Part shown: in pieces, positions 1 to 7,067 of the stretch
How positions within the stretch are numbered: the stretch's first letter is position 1
Layout of the letters: each line of letters opens with the position of its first letter
Assembly: GCA_020632695.1 (NCBI GenBank)
Contig: JACKFB010000004.1
Span: forward strand, 186,001-250,000
DNA length: 64,000 bases
Reading direction: 5' to 3'
Source: Deltaproteobacteria bacterium
Lineage (GTDB): Bacteria > Myxococcota_A > UBA9042 > PHBI01 > JACKFB01
Position numbers and translations under genes: made by a program
The notes under the pieces: generated by a model
What the model was told of the DNA's origin: nothing
Seen by the model: only the letters and a program-made list of their open reading frames with translations
Databases searched by the model: none

Positions 1-2
1 GG

Positions 3-1025
3 GCGAGCGGCGACGCCAGCGATCGGAGCGACGCGGGGGGCGCTGTGCAGGGGGCTGATGCGGTGGGACCGGATGCGCAAGGGCCGGCGATCGACGACGC
101 TACCGCGCCGGACAGCGTGGGCGCGCAGGACGCGGCCGTCACCGACCAGGGGAGGACGCGGGCACCGATCCCGCGCGAGTGGAGCCGAAGACGTCAGGCC
201 GTCCGACGCGTCGTCCGAGCCCTCCCGGAGGTCGTACACAGCCGGCGGACGCCGTGGCGCCCGACGCCGCGGCGTCTGCCGGGCGAGGGCGGGGATGGCG
301 TCCCCGCGGCTGCACGATCCCCGGACGTTCCGGGTGAGCGCACGCGACCACCAGCCGGCAGGCCTCATCGTCTCGCTTTCGAGCGCGCGCTCTTCGACCT
401 GGCGCCCTCGCGCGCTGCGGCGCTCGAGCAGGCCTTGCGCCTGTACCGCGCGATCGCCGGCGAGCGTCCGCGGGCGTCGGGTCTCCTCGACGCACTGCGT
501 GCCAGCGTCGGGTACGTCGACGATGGCTACGTGCTGGAGCTGGGCGCCACCGTGCTCCGGACCCTCGCCAGCGGAGGGCGGTGGCCCGCGTCGGCTCAGG
601 CTGCGCTGGCTCCGGTGGCTGCGGTGGACGCCCCCCTGCTCGGCCGGCTGCTGGCCGAGGCCTGGCTCGGCGGGCCGCTCTTCGAGGCCGTCCACGGCGA
701 GCCGCCACGCATCCCGGACCTCGCCGGCACCATCCAGGACGCCCGCCCGGAGCCGCGGGTGGTGGCCGCGTTGGCCGCGGCGCGGACCGAGCGCCGCCCC
801 AGCGCCCTGGTCACCGAGCTCTCTCCGCCGGAGGCCCTCTTCCTGCTCGGGGCCCACGGGCTCACCGACGCCGCCGACCAGATCGTCGCGTCCGGCCCCG
901 GCGCCCCGACGCGCACACCGGCCGAGCGCGTCGCCGAAGCCTGCCAGCGCCTGGGCGTCCCTCGCGCGGTGGTGGTCTACGAGCCCACCGCGCTGCCGCT
1001 CGTCGATCGCGCCGGCCCGCCGTGA
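3..1025 (+). CDS. Unknown protein with D/A-rich segment (5' end outside window)
   Basis: The frame is open to the left edge, so the true start lies upstream; a GTG at 45 is only the first start visible here. The first 50 or so residues are rich in Asp, Ala, Gly and Pro, like the low-complexity linkers that follow the lipobox of surface lipoproteins elsewhere in this window. The C-terminal 200 residues (from about 370) are Ala/Leu/Arg-rich and look helical, with no motif I recognise. Between about 150 and 330 the reading frame becomes rich in Arg, while D/A/P-rich peptide appears in the other two frames, so the linker may carry indels. The gene ends 29 bp before the convergent dnaB stop. Function unknown. 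Confidence 0.5.
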   Translation, partial: ASGDASDRSDAGGAVQGADAVGPDAQGPAIDDATAPDSVGAQDAAVTDQGRTRAPIPREWSRRRQAVRRVVRALPEVVHSRRTPWRPTPRRLPGEGGDGVPAAARSPDVPGERTRPPAGRPHRLAFERALFDLAPSRAAALEQALRLYRAIAGERPRASGLLDALRASVGYVDDGYVLELGATVLRTLASGGRWPASAQAALAPVAAVDAPLLGRLLAEAWLGGPLFEAVHGEPPRIPDLAGTIQDARPEPRVVAALAAARTERRPSALVTELSPPEALFLLGAHGLTDAADQIVASGPGAPTRTPAERVAEACQRLGVPRAVVVYEPTALPLVDRAGPP

Positions 1026-1053
1026 CCCGCCGCCCGACCCGACCCGGCCGGGG

Positions 1054-2433
1054 TCAGTGCTCCTCGTGCATCGCCAGGTTGTCGAAGCGCGTATAGGCCT
1101 TCCAGAACTTCATCATCACCGAGCCCACCGGCCCGTTTCGATGCTTGGCGATGATGAGCTCGGCCACGCCCCGCTTGGACTCGTCGACGTCCTTGTTGAC
1201 GACCTCCTCGCGATGGATGAACCCGATGATGTCGGCGTCCTGCTCGATGGCGCCCGACTCGCGCAGGTCGCTCAGCATCGGCCGGGGATCGGCGCGCTTC
1301 TCCACGCCGCGGTTCATCTGGCTGAGAGCGATGACCGGCACGCCGAGGTCCTTGGCCAGCCCCTTGAGCGACCGCGAGATGTAGCTCACCTGCTGCTCGC
1401 GCGACTTCGAGTTGTCGTGCAGCTCCATGAGCTGCAGGTAGTCGATGATGATGAGGTGCAGCCCGTGCTGGCGTGAGAGCCGCCGGCACTTGGCGCGCAC
1501 GGCGGCGGGCGTGATGCCCGGCGTGTCGTCGATGAAGATCCGCGCCTGGGTCAGCGCGTCCGCGGCGTGGGTCAGCTTGGGCCAGTCCTCGTCGGACAGG
1601 AAGCCGCCGCGCAGCCTGGAGAGATCGATGCGCGCCTGCGCGGCCAGGAGACGCATGGCGAGCTGCTCCGACGGCATCTCGAGCGAGAAGATCGCCACCG
1701 AGGCCCCGTGGTCCAACGCGGCGTTGCCGGCCAGATTCATCACGAAGGAGGTCTTGCCCATGGCGGGCCGCGCGGCGATGACGATGAGGTCGCCGCTCTG
1801 CAGGCCGTGGGTGAGGCGATCCAGGTCTCGGAAGCCGGTGCCCAGGCCGGTGACCTGGCCGTCGGAGTCGTAGGCCTTCGAGATCTGCTCGATGGCGGCC
1901 GGCACCACGTCGGACATCGCCCGCATGCCGGTCTGCGAGCGATTCTCCAGCACGGCGAAGACCTGACGCTCGGCGGCGTCGAGGAACTCGGCGACGTCCT
2001 GGGAGCCGCGGATGCCCTCGGCCTCGATGGTGCGGGCCGCCTCGATCATGCGGCGCACGGTCGCCTTCTCGCGCACGATCTTGCAGTACTGGCCGAGGTG
2101 GGCGGTCGTCCCCGCCCGGTCGAGCAGCCGTGACAGCGTCGGCGCGCCGCCGACCTTGTCCCACAGCGCCATGTCGCGCAGCTTCTGGACCAGCGTCACC
2201 TCGTCGAAGACCCCCTGCGACTCGTGGAGCAGGCGCATCGCCTCGAAGATCAGGCCGTGCTGCTCCAGGTAGAAGTCGTCGGGCAGCAGCTCCTCCTCCA
2301 ACACCGTGTCGATGCAGGAGGGGTCCACGAGGATCGCGGCGAGCACCTCGCGCTCGGCGTCGACGGCGTGAGGCAGCCCGGCGCCGCCCGCGGCCGAGCC
2401 GGAAGTGCTACGAGATTCAGCGAATCCGCTCAA
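1054..2433 (-). CDS. dnaB: Replicative DNA helicase DnaB
   Basis: Hexameric 5'-3' helicase that unwinds DNA at the replication fork and recruits primase. The 459-aa product has the usual DnaB length. An N-terminal primase-interacting helical domain (about 20-170) is followed by a RecA-like ATPase domain with Walker A ARPAMGKTS near residue 221 and Walker B IIIDYLQL near 328, then the SQMNRGVEKR and DLRESG motifs. No intein interrupts it. I chose TTG at 2433 because a GGGAGGG sequence lies about 9 nt upstream and the predicted N-terminus then has normal length; an ATG at 2535 would add 34 unusual residues. It is divergent from the amidotransferase-like gene. Confidence 0.95.
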   Translation of the reverse strand: MSGFAESRSTSGSAAGGAGLPHAVDAEREVLAAILVDPSCIDTVLEEELLPDDFYLEQHGLIFEAMRLLHESQGVFDEVTLVQKLRDMALWDKVGGAPTLSRLLDRAGTTAHLGQYCKIVREKATVRRMIEAARTIEAEGIRGSQDVAEFLDAAERQVFAVLENRSQTGMRAMSDVVPAAIEQISKAYDSDGQVTGLGTGFRDLDRLTHGLQSGDLIVIAARPAMGKTSFVMNLAGNAALDHGASVAIFSLEMPSEQLAMRLLAAQARIDLSRLRGGFLSDEDWPKLTHAADALTQARIFIDDTPGITPAAVRAKCRRLSRQHGLHLIIIDYLQLMELHDNSKSREQQVSYISRSLKGLAKDLGVPVIALSQMNRGVEKRADPRPMLSDLRESGAIEQDADIIGFIHREEVVNKDVDESKRGVAELIIAKHRNGPVGSVMMKFWKAYTRFDNLAMHEEH

Positions 2434-2500
2434 TGCGGGTCTCCCTCCCCCGGAGGGGCGGCGGGCGCGCGGCGCGTGGCAGGTGACGCGACCGGTGGCA

Positions 2501-2516
2501 GGCGAGCATACTCGCC
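2501..2516. promoter_or_regulatory. Perfect inverted repeat between divergent dnaB and 2587 gene
   Basis: GGCGAG and CTCGCC form a perfect 6-bp inverted repeat around CATA. On the minus strand the centre contains a -10-like TATGCT (2505-2510) pointing toward dnaB, although no good -35 is visible. The position between divergent genes suits an operator overlapping a promoter, but no regulator can be named. Confidence 0.35.
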
Positions 2517-2586
2517 CCAGCCTGTCCATGGACATGGCGGAGCACGGCCGAGTGCGGCGAGGCCCCGAGCGGGAGGAGACGAGCGC

Positions 2587-3375
2587 GTGGAGCATCTCAT
2601 CGGTTGGGCAGTCAACGACGTCTCGCACGCGGGAGCCCTGCTGGCCGCGCACCCCACCGCGCTGGGCGGCCCGCGCCAGGTGGAGCGGGGCGTGTTCGGG
2701 GTGGGCTTCCACCAGTTCGGCGAGATCCTGGTCAAGAAGCGGCCGGTGTCGGGCGAGGTGCGCCCCGAGGGCGAGGTCGCCGCGCTGAACGTCCCGCACG
2801 CCGTCGCATTCGCGACCGACGCGCCGCCCGGACCGATGGGGTTGGGACACTGCCAGCCCCTGCGCTATCAGAGCTGGCTCTTCGCCATGGCGGGCGCCGA
2901 TGGGCTGGACCGCTCGCTCATCGACCGCATCGCGGCCCGGCTGACCGACTTCATCGGCGTCGGCCGCCTCATGAGCACCGTCGCCGAGGCGGTGATGATG
3001 CTCTACATGCGCGCGCTGCTGGCGGCCGGTGCCCTGGTGCGGCGCGGCCTCTCGACCCACGGCATCCACCGGGCGCTCGGCGCCGCGACCGGCGCGCTGG
3101 TGGACCTGGTGGGGGGGCGCGCCGGGCTGGACGCCGCCCTGATGCTGCACTCGGACGGGCACCTGTTCGCGCTGTCCCTGGGGCGCCCGCTCCGGCTGCG
3201 CGCGTTCGAGGGGCTGCCCTCGCCGGGCGGGCGCCCGACCAGCGACGCGAGGCACCTGCGGGCCGTGAGCCTCACCCTGGACCCGCCGGAGCGGACCGAT
3301 CGGGTCATCGGCGCCTTCGAAGGCGTGGAGGTCGACGCCGCCTGCGCGGTGCGCGACCTCGAGACGGACGCCTGA
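2587..3375 (+). CDS. Class II glutamine-amidotransferase-like protein, catalytic Cys absent
   Basis: The 262-aa product resembles the YafJ-type class II glutamine amidotransferase fold. It has a GVGFHQFGEILV segment near residue 40 where these proteins have a glycine-rich GWG-type turn. A stretch near 90-110 (GHCQPLRYQSWLFAMAG) resembles their NTHPF...WLFAHNG signature. The residue after the initiator should be the nucleophilic Cys; here the protein begins with Glu-His-Leu-Ile-Gly, so classical glutaminase activity is unlikely. GTG at 2587 is chosen because GGGAGGAG lies about 8 nt upstream. The gene converges on a 60-aa ORF with a 4-bp gap. The fold assignment is from recognised motif order only; it could be another Ntn-type or unrelated protein. 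Confidence 0.5.
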   Translation: MEHLIGWAVNDVSHAGALLAAHPTALGGPRQVERGVFGVGFHQFGEILVKKRPVSGEVRPEGEVAALNVPHAVAFATDAPPGPMGLGHCQPLRYQSWLFAMAGADGLDRSLIDRIAARLTDFIGVGRLMSTVAEAVMMLYMRALLAAGALVRRGLSTHGIHRALGAATGALVDLVGGRAGLDAALMLHSDGHLFALSLGRPLRLRAFEGLPSPGGRPTSDARHLRAVSLTLDPPERTDRVIGAFEGVEVDAACAVRDLETDA

Positions 3376-3379
3376 GCCC

Positions 3380-3562
3380 TCAGGACGGGAGCGCACGCAA
3401 GAGCAAGCGCGCTGCCTCGGGCCCGACCTCGTATCCGAGGCGGTTCAGCGTCCCCAGGGGGTCGTCGGCGAGGCGGCCTGCCAGCGCGAGGTCGCGGCGC
3501 AGCGAGGTGGCGATGGTGGTCCAGGCCACGCGAAGCTCGGAGGCGGTGTCGATGCGGCTCAT
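3380..3562 (-). CDS. Orphan 60-aa protein
   Basis: A short ORF starting at ATG 3562, with GGAGAG 6 nt upstream, so it probably is translated. The product is mostly helical, with no signal peptide or Cys. Its second half (ADDPLGTLNRLGYEVGP) resembles the DP..AL...G+E+. pattern common in leader-like small proteins such as Nif11-type peptides. No RiPP biosynthetic enzyme is nearby, so I do not call it a precursor. It is tail-to-tail with the amidotransferase-like gene. A longer 141-aa reading frame upstream in phase lacks an RBS and was rejected. Confidence 0.5.
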   Translation of the reverse strand: MSRIDTASELRVAWTTIATSLRRDLALAGRLADDPLGTLNRLGYEVGPEAARLLLRALPS

Positions 3563-3726
3563 GGGCGTCTCTCCGGGTGGCGGGTCACCTCGACTGCGAC
3601 GCGCGAGCCCGCCGATTGTTCTGAGCGAACCCATCGCTGCCGTTCGCCGCCCGCGCCCAGGCATGGCCGGGCCGGGTTTGGCGAGCCCGGCGGCCGCGAA
3701 AAAGCCGGCGCCGTCCCAGGCTTCGG

Positions 3727-3756
3727 TTGACCCGCGCCGGAGCCCGTCGATATAAC
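3727..3756 (+). promoter_or_regulatory. Sigma-70-type promoter of ugd
   Basis: TTGACC (3727-3732), 18-bp spacer, TATAAC (3751-3756). The predicted transcription start near 3762 gives a leader of about 40 nt for ugd. This is one of the best matches to the housekeeping consensus in the window. Confidence 0.65.
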
Positions 3757-3768
3757 CCCGCGCCACTG

Positions 3769-3786
3769 CGCGACAAACGTGTCGCG
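3769..3786 (+). promoter_or_regulatory. Perfect hairpin/palindrome in ugd leader
   Basis: CGCGACA and TGTCGCG form a perfect 7-bp stem around a 4-nt loop, between the predicted start of transcription and the GGGAG ribosome-binding site. It could be a repressor operator or an RNA hairpin modulating translation of UDP-glucose dehydrogenase. Confidence 0.4.
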
Positions 3787-3803
3787 ACCCAGGGAGCATC
3801 GCC

Positions 3804-5105
3804 ATGAAGGTCGCGGTCGTCGGAACGGGCTACGTCGGTCTCGTCGCGGGAGCATGTCTCGCGGAGATCGGCCACGAGGTCACCTGCGTCGACAACGACG
3901 CGACGAAGATCGCGTTGCTGAACGACGGAGGCCTGCCGATCTACGAGCCCGGGCTCGAGGATCTGGTCCCGAAGAACGTCGAGGCCGGGCGGCTGTCCTT
4001 CCAGACGGACCTGGCCGCGGCGGTGCGGGCCGCGGAGATCGTCTTCATCGCGGTCGGGACCCCGCCCGGCGCCGACGGGTCGGCGGACCTGCGCGCGGTC
4101 GAGGCCGTCGCCGAGGGGATCGCCGACGCGCTGGACGGCTACAAGGTGGTCGGCGTGAAGTCGACCGTGCCCATCGGCACCTGCGAGCGCGTGCGGGCGA
4201 TCATCGCCAGCCGCTCCAAGCAGCACTTCGACGTGGTCTCGAACCCCGAGTTCCTGCGCGAGGGCGTGGCGGTGCCCGACTTCCTGCGTCCCGACCGGGT
4301 GATCCTGGGGTGCGCGGCCGACGAGGCGCGCGAGCGGATGGAGCGCCTGTATGCGCCGCTGACCGACGCTGGCGCGCGGCTCATCACCATGGATCTGCGC
4401 AGCGCGGAGCTGACGAAGTACGCGTCCAACGCCATGCTGGCCACCCGGATCTCGTTCATGAACGAGGTGGCCAACCTCTGCGAGGAGGTGGGGGCCGACG
4501 TCGAGTCCGTCCGCGAGGGGATGGGCTCGGACAAGCGGATCGGGCCCTACTTCCTGCGCGCGGGCCTCGGCTACGGCGGGAGCTGCTTTCCCAAGGACGT
4601 GAAGGCGCTGCTGAGGACGGCCCAGACCTACGACACGCCCCTGCGGCTGCTCGAGGCGGTGGAGCAGACCAACGCCTCCCAGAAGGAGCGCATGGCCGCC
4701 GTGCTGCTCAACGAGATGGGGGCCGATCTCTCGGGTCGCATCGTCGCGGTCTGGGGCCTGGCCTTCAAGCCGGACACCGACGACATGCGCGAGGCGCCGT
4801 CGATCCCGTTGATCCGTGCGCTCGCGCAGGCGGGCGCGGCGGTGCACGTCCACGACCCCGCGGCGATGCACACCGCCCGCGAGGCGCTGGGCGACCTGCC
4901 TCGCTACTTCGAGGACCCCTACGCCTGCGTCGAGGGCGCGGCCGCCCTGGTGCTGGTCACCGAGTGGTCCCTGTACGCCGCGCCGGACTGGGCGCGGATC
5001 GCTGCCACGGTGGTCGAGGGGCGTGTCTACGACGGCCGCAACCTCTGGTCTCCGGCGGAGGTGCGCGCCGCCGGGCTCACCTACCGGGGCATCGGCCGGC
5101 GCTGA
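3804..5105 (+). CDS. ugd: UDP-glucose 6-dehydrogenase
   Basis: Oxidises UDP-glucose to UDP-glucuronate with two NAD+, supplying precursors for exopolysaccharide or modified lipopolysaccharide. The 433-aa protein has the expected length. It has an N-terminal Rossmann NAD motif GTGYVG (residues 7-12), the VGTPPGADGSADL segment near 84, the SNPEFLREG motif near 146, and the active-site GGSCFPKD with Cys261. The C-terminal UDP-binding domain is present. GGGAG precedes the ATG. It has its own promoter and a hairpin in the leader. Its last 29 bp overlap the end of the convergent rhomboid gene. Confidence 0.95.
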   Translation: MKVAVVGTGYVGLVAGACLAEIGHEVTCVDNDATKIALLNDGGLPIYEPGLEDLVPKNVEAGRLSFQTDLAAAVRAAEIVFIAVGTPPGADGSADLRAVEAVAEGIADALDGYKVVGVKSTVPIGTCERVRAIIASRSKQHFDVVSNPEFLREGVAVPDFLRPDRVILGCAADEARERMERLYAPLTDAGARLITMDLRSAELTKYASNAMLATRISFMNEVANLCEEVGADVESVREGMGSDKRIGPYFLRAGLGYGGSCFPKDVKALLRTAQTYDTPLRLLEAVEQTNASQKERMAAVLLNEMGADLSGRIVAVWGLAFKPDTDDMREAPSIPLIRALAQAGAAVHVHDPAAMHTAREALGDLPRYFEDPYACVEGAAALVLVTEWSLYAAPDWARIAATVVEGRVYDGRNLWSPAEVRAAGLTYRGIGRR

Positions 5106-6225
5106 GGCGCTGGCGCAGCCCGAGGTAGCGAGCCCACGACGACGGCAGCCCGGCCAGCACCAGCGCGTGGTCGGCGTCGGTGCGCACGACGAGCACCTGC
5201 TCGCCGGGCGTGGTGTAGCGGACGCAGCGGCCGGGCGGTGGCATCAGCGTCGCCAGTGACGCGTCGGCGCGGGCGAGCGCGTCGGGGGCGCCGGCGAGGG
5301 CCAGCAACTCGAAGCCGTCGACGGCGCAGGCCAGGTCGTCGGTGGCCCTCAGCCGGGCGTCGGTCGAGCAGCGTCCGTCGACGAAGCGGCCGGGGCTGGC
5401 GGCGGCCGGGAGCCACAGCGCGGGGTCGGCGGTCAGGGGCTCGAGCGCGCTGGGCGCGGCGGGGAGCGGCGCGCGAACGAGGTGCAGGGCGGCCCCGGCG
5501 AGCAGGACGGCGGCGGCGAACAGGGCGGCGGTCTGCGGGCGCAGCAGGTGCAGCTCGAAGGCGACGCCGAGCCCCAGGCCGGCGGCCAGCCCGCCGAGGT
5601 GCGCCGCGTGGTCGGTGGTGGCGGCCCCGGACGCGCCGAGACCCGGTACGAAGGTCGCGGTCAGGGCGCCGGCGAGGGCCACGGCCGAGAGCATGCGCGC
5701 GGCCCGGCCCGGTCGAGGGCGCGGGCTGGCGGCAGCGCCCGCGTGGACCCCGCGCGTGAGCCGCCACAGCCTCGTCGCGATGAGCCCGGCGGCGCCGACG
5801 ATCATCGCCGAGGCGCCGACGCTGGGGCCCGCGCCCACCAACGTGGACGCGGCGAAGCCAGCGACGCTGCCGAGGATGGCGGCGGCGAAGGCGGCGGGCA
5901 CCCCGGCCAGCCACGCGGCGGCGAACACGACCACGCCCAGCCACAGCGCGTTGACCGCGAGGTGTTCGGGGCTCGAGTGCAGAAACCCCGCGAGCACCAG
6001 GCGGTCCACCTGTCCGGCCCACACCCAGGGGTTCACCTTGGCGCCGATCGCCAGCAGGGTCGGCACATCGGCGCGCCCGAGGCCGTGCGCGGACCAGGGC
6101 TCGGGCCCGGCGAGCGCGCGGGCGAAGTCGACGGCCAGGCACGCCCCGACGAGCAGCGCCGCGAGCGCGAACGGGCGCCACGGCAGGCGCCGGGCCTTAC
6201 TTGCGCTCTGTGGGTGGAGTGTCAT
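5077..6225 (-). CDS. Rhomboid-family intramembrane serine protease
   Basis: Multi-pass inner-membrane protein of 382 aa. The first transmembrane helix is near residues 16-36. An HSSPEHLAVNALWL segment (83-96) matches the H...HL.N.LW loop of rhomboids. GASA (Ser139) and DHAAHLGG (His209) supply the Ser/His dyad, so it is likely an active protease cleaving membrane proteins. A soluble C-terminal domain of about 120 residues (from about 250), with two Cys (CSTDARL, LACAVDG), follows the last helices and is not typical of the core family. The ATG at 6225 lacks a clear RBS; an ATG at 6249 is the alternative. The substrate is unknown. Confidence 0.82.
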   Translation of the reverse strand: MTLHPQSASKARRLPWRPFALAALLVGACLAVDFARALAGPEPWSAHGLGRADVPTLLAIGAKVNPWVWAGQVDRLVLAGFLHSSPEHLAVNALWLGVVVFAAAWLAGVPAAFAAAILGSVAGFAASTLVGAGPSVGASAMIVGAAGLIATRLWRLTRGVHAGAAASPRPRPGRAARMLSAVALAGALTATFVPGLGASGAATTDHAAHLGGLAAGLGLGVAFELHLLRPQTAALFAAAVLLAGAALHLVRAPLPAAPSALEPLTADPALWLPAAASPGRFVDGRCSTDARLRATDDLACAVDGFELLALAGAPDALARADASLATLMPPPGRCVRYTTPGEQVLVVRTDADHALVLAGLPSSWARYLGLRQRLSAGRCPGR

Positions 6226-6228
6226 AGT
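6201..6228 (+). promoter_or_regulatory. Possible promoter of the sigma factor gene
   Basis: TTGCGC (6201-6206), 16-bp spacer, CATAGT (6223-6228). It lies over the start of the divergent rhomboid gene and would give a leader of about 70 nt. The match is moderate. Confidence 0.35.
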
Positions 6229-6305
6229 TGCGAGGCATGCGCGCCGCATCCCGCCGAATCCATGACTCGGCGGCACACGTCGTCGATGCCGAGGTGATCG
6301 CTGCG

Positions 6306-7061
6306 ATGAGTGAGGAGATTCCGACGAACGCGAATCGGCACGGGCTGATCACGCAGTTCGCGCCGCTGGTCAAGACCATCGCCGCCAAGGTGGCTCAACG
6401 GCTGCCGCCCCACATCGAGCTGGACGACCTGATCAGCGCGGGAACCCTGGGCCTGATCGACGCGGTCGACAAGTTCGATCGGTCGCGCGCGGTGAACTTC
6501 AAGAAGTACGCGGAGATCCGCATCAAGGGCGCCATCCTCGACGAGCTGCGCTCCATGGACCACGTCACGCGCACCGTGCGGCGCCAGGCCTCGGCGCTGG
6601 ACAAGGCGGTGCGGGAGATCCAGGCGGAGAAGGGACACGCGCCCTCGCACGAGGAGGTCGCCAAGCACCTCAACATCGACCTGACCGAGTACCACGCGCT
6701 GGTCGAGAAGCTGAAGCCGGTCTACCTGATGAGCCTCGAGGATCTGGGCGGAACCGGCGACGACTCGCGCGACGCGCTGCAGTTTCTCGAGGATCCCAAG
6801 GCGCTGAGCCCGCAGGTCATCGTCCACTTCAAGCGCCTGCGTGACCTGGTGGCCGAGCACATCGAGGGCCTCAAGGAGAAGGAGCGCCTCGTCATCAGCC
6901 TGTACTACTACGACGACATGACGCTCAAGGAGATCGGCAAGGTGCTGGGCGTCACCGAGAGCCGGGTGAGCCAGCTCATGACGAAGGCCACGGAGACGCT
7001 CAAGAAGCGGGTCCGCTCCAGCCTGGCGAACGAGCGGTCGAACGCGCCGCTGCTCGACTGA
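6306..7061 (+). CDS. RNA polymerase sigma factor, FliA/WhiG (sigma-28) type
   Basis: Directs RNA polymerase to a dedicated promoter class. The 251-aa product has region 2 at about 20-95 (DDLISAGTLGLIDAVDKFD, then FKKYAEIRIKGAILDELRSMD), region 3 at about 95-170, and a region 4 helix-turn-helix near 200-245 (LKEIGKVLGVTESRVSQL). The IKGAILDELR signature is typical of the FliA/WhiG group. ATG 6306 is chosen because GAGGTG lies 9 nt upstream. No flagellar or anti-sigma (FlgM) gene is visible nearby, so the regulon cannot be inferred from context. Six nt separate it from the TonB receptor gene, which is probably co-transcribed. Confidence 0.88.
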   Translation: MSEEIPTNANRHGLITQFAPLVKTIAAKVAQRLPPHIELDDLISAGTLGLIDAVDKFDRSRAVNFKKYAEIRIKGAILDELRSMDHVTRTVRRQASALDKAVREIQAEKGHAPSHEEVAKHLNIDLTEYHALVEKLKPVYLMSLEDLGGTGDDSRDALQFLEDPKALSPQVIVHFKRLRDLVAEHIEGLKEKERLVISLYYYDDMTLKEIGKVLGVTESRVSQLMTKATETLKKRVRSSLANERSNAPLLD

Positions 7062-7067
7062 GGCGCC

